Source: Deltaproteobacteria bacterium
GTDB taxonomy: Bacteria > Myxococcota > Myxococcia > Myxococcales > 40CM-4-68-19
Direction: 5' to 3'
Assembly: GCA_005879505.1 (NCBI GenBank)
Contig: VBKQ01000072.1
Location: 1 to 9,584 of the forward strand
DNA length: 9,584 nt
The notes under the pieces are model-generated. The model made no database searches and was not told where the DNA came from. It worked only from the letters and a program-made list of their open reading frames with translations. Made by a program: the position numbers and the translations under genes. Below are positions 6,133-9,584 of this stretch, in pieces (positions within the stretch are counted from its first letter, which is position 1; every line of letters starts with the position of its first letter).

Positions 6133-6782
6133 GGAACGCGCTCTCCGAAGATCGAGGTGCCGACGCGCACGAGGGTGGCGCCATCCTCGATGGCGGCCTC
6201 GTAATCGGCGCTCATTCCCATCGACAGCTCAGGAAGGCCGCAGGCCGTTCCCAGCTGCCGGAGCAGGCGGAAGGATGGGCGCGGATCGCGCTGCGCCGGC
6301 GGAATGCACATCAATCCCTCGCACGCGAGCGCCGGCAGCGCCCGCACCTGTTCCAGCAGCGCCGGCACATCCTCCGGCAGCACGCCGGCCTTCTGCGCCT
6401 CGCGGCCGACGTTCACTTCCAGCAGCACGCGCTGCACGAGCCCGGCGGCCTTCGCCCGCTTGGACAGCTCCTGCGCCAACGCCAGGCGGTCGCAGGTGTG
6501 GATCAGGGCGGCGCGGCCGACCACCAGCCTCGCCTTGTTCGTCTGCAGCGCGCCGATGAAGTGCCATTCGACGCCGGCGAGGGCAGCGGCCTTCTCCCGC
6601 AGCTCTTGTGCGTAGTTCTCGCCGAAAATCGTCTGCCCCGCGGCGACGGCTTCGCGCAGCATCTCGATCGGCTTGGTCTTGCTCACCGCGATCAGGCGGA
6701 CGGAGGCGGGATCTCGTCCGGCCCTCGAGCACGCGGCTGCAATCCGCTCGCGAACCCGGGAGAGCCCCGCGGCTATCTCCAC
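6129..6782 (-). CDS. yggS: YggS/PLPBP family PLP-binding homeostasis protein
   Basis: A fold-type III PLP-binding protein without known catalytic activity that keeps cellular vitamin B6 and amino-acid pools in balance. The 217-aa product shows LIAVSKTKP with Lys35 as the PLP-binding lysine, FGENYAQE, WHFIGALQTNKA, LLEVNVGREAQKAG, SMGMSADYEAAI and RVGTSIFGER, all family signatures in the right order. The length fits the family (around 220-235 aa). GTG at 6782 is chosen because GGAG stands 5 nt upstream and the start overlaps the end of maf by 10 nt; no ATG fits. Its stop overlaps the next gene by ATGA. In many bacteria yggS is next to proC; here three or four genes lie between them. Confidence 0.97.
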   Translation of the reverse strand: MEIAAGLSRVRERIAAACSRAGRDPASVRLIAVSKTKPIEMLREAVAAGQTIFGENYAQELREKAAALAGVEWHFIGALQTNKARLVVGRAALIHTCDRLALAQELSKRAKAAGLVQRVLLEVNVGREAQKAGVLPEDVPALLEQVRALPALACEGLMCIPPAQRDPRPSFRLLRQLGTACGLPELSMGMSADYEAAIEDGATLVRVGTSIFGERVP

Positions 6783-7327
6783 GGCAGCTCCACCCCGGCC
6801 TCCTCCAGCATCTGCAGCGTCTCCAGAAGCGGAAGGCCCACGACGTTGGTGATGCTGCCGTCGATCCGTTCCACGAACGCCCCGGCGAGCCCCTGGACCG
6901 CGTACGCTCCCGCCTTGTCGTCGCCGTCGCCGGAGGCGGCAAGCCAACGCACCTGCGCCTCGGAGAGGGGGGCGAACTTCACCGCCGTCTCCACCACGCG
7001 GGCGCGCGGCGGCACGCAGACGGCCGTGATCACACGGTGCTCGATGCCGGAGAGAATGCGCAGCATCCGCTCTGCATCGGACCGGTCGCGCGGCTTGCCG
7101 AGCACTTCTCCACCCACCAGCACGATGGTATCGGCAGCGAGCGCGACGGACCCCTCCCCCGCCGCGGCCTGCGCCTTCTCCCGGGCCATCCGCATCACGT
7201 ACTCGCGGGCAGATTCGCCCGGCCGCCGCGTCTCGTCGATGTGCGCGGCCGCCACCGAGAAACGCACCCCGAGGCGCGCGAGGAATTCGCGCCGGCGCGG
7301 CGACGCGGAACAGAGGACGAGCTCCAT
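6773..7327 (-). CDS. maf: Maf/YhdE-type nucleoside triphosphate pyrophosphatase
   Basis: Maf proteins hydrolyse non-canonical or pyrimidine nucleoside triphosphates to monophosphates, a house-cleaning activity also linked to septum formation. The 184-aa protein has the N-terminal signature LCSASPRRREFLARLG, the catalytic acid region LAADTIVLVGGEVLGKP, and DDKAGAYAVQG with GSITNVVGLPLLET near the end. The ASPRR start and the AYAVQG segment match the YhdE (dTTP/UTP) branch better than the YceF branch. ATG 7327 is chosen because it sits directly at the conserved beta-strand and has AGAGG 8 nt upstream; the in-frame ATG 48 nt further up would add a basic tail without family support. It is the first gene of the minus-strand block and diverges from the GGDEF gene. 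Confidence 0.95.
   Translation of the reverse strand: MELVLCSASPRRREFLARLGVRFSVAAAHIDETRRPGESAREYVMRMAREKAQAAAGEGSVALAADTIVLVGGEVLGKPRDRSDAERMLRILSGIEHRVITAVCVPPRARVVETAVKFAPLSEAQVRWLAASGDGDDKAGAYAVQGLAGAFVERIDGSITNVVGLPLLETLQMLEEAGVELPWR
6783..6791 (-). promoter_or_regulatory. Ribosome binding site deciding the GTG start of yggS
   Basis: On the minus strand GGAG (6791-6788) is followed by CTGCC and then GTG at 6782. It lies within the final codons of maf, which ends at 6773, so the two genes are likely translationally coupled. Confidence 0.6.
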
Positions 7328-7346
7328 CGCGCCGCCTCTACAAGAT

Positions 7347-7376
7347 TTGGCGCGTCGCGACAACCGAGCATACACT
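7347..7376 (+). promoter_or_regulatory. Candidate sigma70-type promoter of the GAF-GGDEF gene
   Basis: In the 56-base divergent region, TTGGCG (7347-7352) and TACACT (7371-7376) are 18 bases apart, each a partial match to the -35 and -10 consensus. Transcription would start about at the ATG (7384), implying a leaderless or nearly leaderless message; indeed no Shine-Dalgarno precedes that ATG. A promoter for maf on the other strand must share this region but I cannot point to it. Based on consensus matching alone. Confidence 0.35.
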
Positions 7377-7383
7377 CTAAGAA

Positions 7384-8487
7384 ATGAGGGGGAAGGATCT
7401 CCTCCGGGAGCTGCAGCGCACCGTCGACGAGCTCGCCGTCCTCAACGAGATCGGGAAGGCCCTGACCTCGTCGCTGGACATCGGCGAGGTGATGCACGTC
7501 ATCCTCGCGAAGGTCAGCGAGCTCCTCAAGCCCACCAACTGGTCCCTCTTGCTCAAGGATCACGCGACGGGCGAGCTGTACTTCCACGCGGCGGTCGGAG
7601 AGGGGTCGGATTGCCTGCTGGGAATGCGCCTGCAGCCCGGCGAAGGGATCGCCGGATGGGTGGCGGAGCACAACCAGCCGCTGCTCGTCCCGGACGTCCA
7701 CGCCGACCCGCGGTTCGCCAGCCGGTTCGACAAGGCCTCGCGCTTCCACACCAAGTCGATCCTCTGCGTTCCATTGACCTTCAAGGGCCGGACGCTGGGG
7801 GTGATCGAGCTGGTGAACACTCCCCGCGACGGCGCGTTCCACGAGGAGGACCTGAAAATCCTCGGCACCGTGGCGGAATTCAGCGCCATCGCCATCGAGA
7901 ACGCGCGCAACTTCCACAAGGTGGAGGAGCTCACGATCCTGGACGACCACACCGGCCTCTTCAACTCCCGCCACATGAAGCGCCAGCTCGAGCAGGAAGT
8001 GATGCGCGCCACCCGCTTCGGGCATCCGGTGTCGGCGATCTTCTTCGATCTCGACTACTTCAAGCGCGTGAACGACACGCACGGCCACCAGGCGGGCTCG
8101 CAGGTGCTGCACGAGATCGGCAAGCTCCTGCGCAAGACGCTGCGCTCGACCGACGTCCCCGTCCGCTACGGCGGGGACGAGTTCCTCATCCTCATGCCGG
8201 AGACGAGCAAGGACCAGGCCGTCGCGGCGGCGCGGCGCATCGGCGGAGAGATCGCCCGGCAGCCGTTTCTCGCCGAGAAGCCCTATGGTCCGATCAGGCT
8301 CACGGCCAGCCTCGGCGTCGCCGCCTTCCCGGACGACGCGCGGGATCCCGAGAGCCTGATCCGGCGCGCGGACGAGGCCATGTACCACGTGAAGGCTTCG
8401 CAGCGAGGCGGCGTCTTCGCGGCGGTCTCGCCCAAAGCGCTGGAGCGAACAGGAACGTTGACGGCCGAGGTATCGTCCGAGCCATGA
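7384..8487 (+). CDS. GAF-domain diguanylate cyclase (GGDEF)
   Basis: Makes cyclic di-GMP from two GTP, controlled by an N-terminal sensor. Residues 1-24 are a short amphipathic/coiled lead, about 25-175 a GAF domain (SLLLKDHATGELYF, GEGIAGWVAEHNQPLLVPDV, SILCVPLTFKGRTLGVIELVN), and about 180-345 a GGDEF domain. The domain carries FFDLDYFKRVNDTHGH for metal and guanine binding, the intact motif GGDEF at 263-267, and an inhibitory I-site RSTD (254-257) exactly five residues before it, so an active, product-inhibited enzyme is expected. There is no transmembrane segment, so it is cytoplasmic. The usual D-x-L-T-G-L lead is D-H-T-G-L here. ATG 7384 lacks a Shine-Dalgarno. It ends in an ATGA overlap with the DivIVA-like gene, which suggests shared expression and perhaps shared function. 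The GAF ligand is unknown. Confidence 0.96.
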   Translation: MRGKDLLRELQRTVDELAVLNEIGKALTSSLDIGEVMHVILAKVSELLKPTNWSLLLKDHATGELYFHAAVGEGSDCLLGMRLQPGEGIAGWVAEHNQPLLVPDVHADPRFASRFDKASRFHTKSILCVPLTFKGRTLGVIELVNTPRDGAFHEEDLKILGTVAEFSAIAIENARNFHKVEELTILDDHTGLFNSRHMKRQLEQEVMRATRFGHPVSAIFFDLDYFKRVNDTHGHQAGSQVLHEIGKLLRKTLRSTDVPVRYGGDEFLILMPETSKDQAVAAARRIGGEIARQPFLAEKPYGPIRLTASLGVAAFPDDARDPESLIRRADEAMYHVKASQRGGVFAAVSPKALERTGTLTAEVSSEP

Positions 8488-9005
8488 AGCTGACTCCCCT
8501 CGACCTGCAGCAGAAGACGTTCCGCAAGGTGACGCTCGGAGGCCTCGACGAGCGGGAGGTGCGCTCCTGGCTCGACCTCGTCGCCACCCAGCTGGAGGAG
8601 CTGACGCGCAAGCTCAACCGCCAGGACGAGGAGCTGCGCCGCCGCGAGGCGCGGATCAACGAGTTCAAGGACCGCGAGCAGCTCCTCCAGCAGACGTTGA
8701 CCACCACCCAGAAGGTGGCGGAGGAGATGAAGGTCAACGCCCGCAAGGAGGTGGAAAACATCATCTCCGGCGCCGAGCTGCAGGCGGAGAAGATCATCGC
8801 GAATGCGCAGGCGCGGAGGATGCAGCTGGTCGGCGAGATCGAGGAGCTGAAGCGGGCGCGCGTGTCGTTCGTGCAGCAGATGCAGGCGCTGCTCGATCAG
8901 CACAAGGCGATGCTCGACCACATGCGCCCGGAGCCGCAGAAGGAAGAGCCGCCGGCGGCGGACAACGTCTCGTTCCTGGCGCCGCCGGTGAACAAGAAGA
9001 AATAG
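8484..9005 (+). CDS. DivIVA-domain coiled-coil protein
   Basis: DivIVA-type proteins bind curved or polar membrane and organise division, polar growth or chromosome positioning. The 173-aa product opens with the family's membrane-binding segment LTPLDLQQKTFRKV and then LDEREVRSWLDLVATQLEEL. A long heptad-rich, highly charged coiled coil follows (about 30-150, with RRREARINEFKDREQLLQQ and AQAEKI-like stretches). The end is a flexible tail with EPPAAD and a terminal run of lysines. Phe13-Arg14 corresponds to the exposed Phe-Arg of the B. subtilis protein. It overlaps the diguanylate cyclase by ATGA, so it is probably co-expressed with it, and lies 120 bases before glyQ. Its cellular role in this organism cannot be told from sequence. 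Confidence 0.93.
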   Translation: MKLTPLDLQQKTFRKVTLGGLDEREVRSWLDLVATQLEELTRKLNRQDEELRRREARINEFKDREQLLQQTLTTTQKVAEEMKVNARKEVENIISGAELQAEKIIANAQARRMQLVGEIEELKRARVSFVQQMQALLDQHKAMLDHMRPEPQKEEPPAADNVSFLAPPVNKKK

Positions 9006-9020
9006 CCCGGCACTCCGGGC
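9005..9020 (+). terminator. Short GC hairpin after the DivIVA-like gene, weak terminator candidate
   Basis: GCCCGG (9005-9010) and CCGGGC (9015-9020) pair perfectly around the loop CACT, beginning on the last base of the TAG stop. No T-run follows, so it is at best a weak intrinsic terminator or an mRNA 3'-end stabiliser. Confidence 0.4.
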
Positions 9021-9029
9021 CTCCGTCGC

Positions 9030-9043
9030 CTGGAACATTCCAG
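9030..9043 (+). repeat. Palindrome CTGGAA-CA-TTCCAG upstream of glyQ
   Basis: Perfect 6-bp inverted repeat with a 2-base centre, flanked by direct copies of GTCGCC at 9025-9030 and 9043-9048. The right arm can pair alternatively with a segment further down: CCAGTCG (9040-9046) is the reverse complement of CGACTGG (9072-9078). It could be an operator for a dimeric regulator or part of a leader RNA; neither is shown. Confidence 0.35.
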
Positions 9044-9086
9044 TCGCCACCATGCGGAAACCTGCGACACTCGACTGGCCACGCGC

Positions 9087-9115
9087 TTGCGCAATCGCCG
9101 CACTGCGTCTACGTT
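9087..9115 (+). promoter_or_regulatory. Candidate promoter of glyQ
   Basis: TTGCGC (9087-9092) and TACGTT (9110-9115) are separated by 17 bases, each matching half of the sigma70 consensus. The predicted transcription start would be only a few bases before the ATG at 9126, which has no Shine-Dalgarno. Weak evidence; if right, the inverted repeats at 9030-9078 lie upstream of the transcript and would be operator-like rather than leader RNA. Confidence 0.28.
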
Positions 9116-9125
9116 CCCGCGCCCG

Positions 9126-9584
9126 ATGCCGAACGCGAGCGCTCCCAAGGATTTCCAGGGCCTTCTCCTCGCTTTGCAGACCTACTGGGCCGATCGGGGC
9201 TGCGCGCTGATGCAGGGGTACGACCTGGAGGTGGGCGCGGGGACGATGAATCCGGCGACCTTCCTGCGCGTGCTCGGGCCCGAGCCCTGGAACGTCGCCT
9301 ACGTCGAGCCCTCGCGCCGGCCCGCGGACGGCCGCTTCGGCGAGAATCCCAACCGCCTCCACCAGCACCACCAGTACCAGGTGATCCTCAAGCCCAGCCC
9401 CAAGGATGTCCAGGAGCAGTACCTCGGCTCATTGCGCGCGATCGGCATCACTTCGGACGACCACGATCTGCGCTTCGTCGAGGACGACTGGGAGTCTCCC
9501 ACGCTGGGGGCGTGGGGCCTCGGCTGGGAAGTCTGGTGCGACGGGATGGAGGTGACCCAGTTCACCTACTTCCAGCAGGCGGGC
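9126..9584 (+). CDS. glyQ: Glycyl-tRNA synthetase alpha subunit, C-terminus cut by window edge
   Basis: Catalytic subunit of the bacterial alpha2-beta2 glycyl-tRNA synthetase, which charges tRNA-Gly in the cytoplasm. The 153 visible residues match the alpha subunit throughout: FQGLLLALQTYWADRGCALMQ, EVGAGT, RVLGPEPW, PSRRPADGRFGENPNRL, VILKPSPKDVQE, FVEDDWESPTLGAWGLGWEV and GMEVTQFTYFQQ. About half the usual length of about 300 residues is present; glyS is expected to follow outside the window. The ATG at 9126 gives the normal short lead before FQGLLL. No Shine-Dalgarno precedes it. Confidence 0.98.
   Translation, partial: MPNASAPKDFQGLLLALQTYWADRGCALMQGYDLEVGAGTMNPATFLRVLGPEPWNVAYVEPSRRPADGRFGENPNRLHQHHQYQVILKPSPKDVQEQYLGSLRAIGITSDDHDLRFVEDDWESPTLGAWGLGWEVWCDGMEVTQFTYFQQAG

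Noticed and set aside
3422..6184. A 920-codon open frame joining the ALDH to sequence over the TolB-like gene
   Set aside because: The part before 5185 has no family similarity and runs out of frame over the better supported TolB-like gene; the ATGA overlap marks the true boundary.
7195..8388. A 397-codon minus-strand open frame opposite the GGDEF gene, partly over the maf start
   Set aside because: Its translation has no recognisable motifs and overlaps two well identified genes; it is an antisense shadow.
6498..9005. An 835-codon plus-strand open frame ending in the DivIVA-like protein
   Set aside because: It runs antisense to yggS and maf and out of frame through the GGDEF gene; only the last 173 codons are real.
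9006..9125. T-box riboswitch controlling glyQ
   Set aside because: I searched by eye for the conserved T-box sequence and a following terminator and found neither; the region is also short for a T-box leader.
9052..9210. A 52-codon upstream ORF overlapping the start of glyQ out of frame
   Set aside because: No ribosome binding site and an Arg-rich translation typical of chance frames here; the promoter candidate would even lie inside it.

Overview
The window is high-GC bacterial chromosome, roughly two thirds or more G+C by eye. Gene ends are tightly packed with ATGA overlaps, GTG starts occur, and long spurious open frames run antisense to the real genes. A TolB/CsgG-like domain joined to an outer-membrane-type tail, a GAF-GGDEF protein, a DivIVA-type protein and a split alpha-subunit glycyl-tRNA synthetase together suggest a myxobacterium-like (Myxococcota, former Deltaproteobacteria) genome. 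This placement is inference from gene content and composition; no marker gene here settles it.

Minus-strand block (7327 down to 1, transcribed right to left): maf (nucleotide pyrophosphatase), yggS (PLP-binding homeostasis protein), a TolB/CsgG-like envelope protein, a divergent aldehyde dehydrogenase, a 75-base gap with a strong hairpin, an alpha-type subunit (2Fe-2S ferredoxin domain + FAD/NAD domain), a beta-type subunit (BFD-type 2Fe-2S domain + DAO-family FAD oxidoreductase), and proC, which is cut by the left edge. Junctions are 10-nt overlaps (maf/yggS and alpha/beta), ATGA overlaps (yggS/TolB-like and TolB-like/ALDH) and a 22-nt gap (beta/proC). The first four genes, and the last three, each look like one transcription unit. 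The hairpin between them may separate or attenuate expression.

Plus-strand block (7384 to the right edge): a GAF-GGDEF diguanylate cyclase overlaps a DivIVA-like coiled-coil protein by ATGA. After a 120-base gap with several inverted repeats comes glyQ, cut by the right edge. The two blocks diverge from a 56-base intergenic region at 7328-7383.

The most interesting part is the yggS-to-proC stretch. In many bacteria these two genes are neighbours. Here they are separated by an envelope protein, an aldehyde dehydrogenase and a compact two-polypeptide dye-linked amino-acid dehydrogenase of the sarcosine oxidase / HcnBC / L-proline dehydrogenase superfamily. Its two Fe-S domains sit in an unusual arrangement. 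A plausible but unproven reading is a proline/P5C module: the dehydrogenase makes pyrroline-5-carboxylate (P5C) from proline or a related imino acid, the ALDH oxidises the semialdehyde to glutamate, ProC reduces P5C back to proline, and YggS buffers PLP, which P5C is known to trap. I saw no tRNA, rRNA, CRISPR array, insertion sequence or phage gene.
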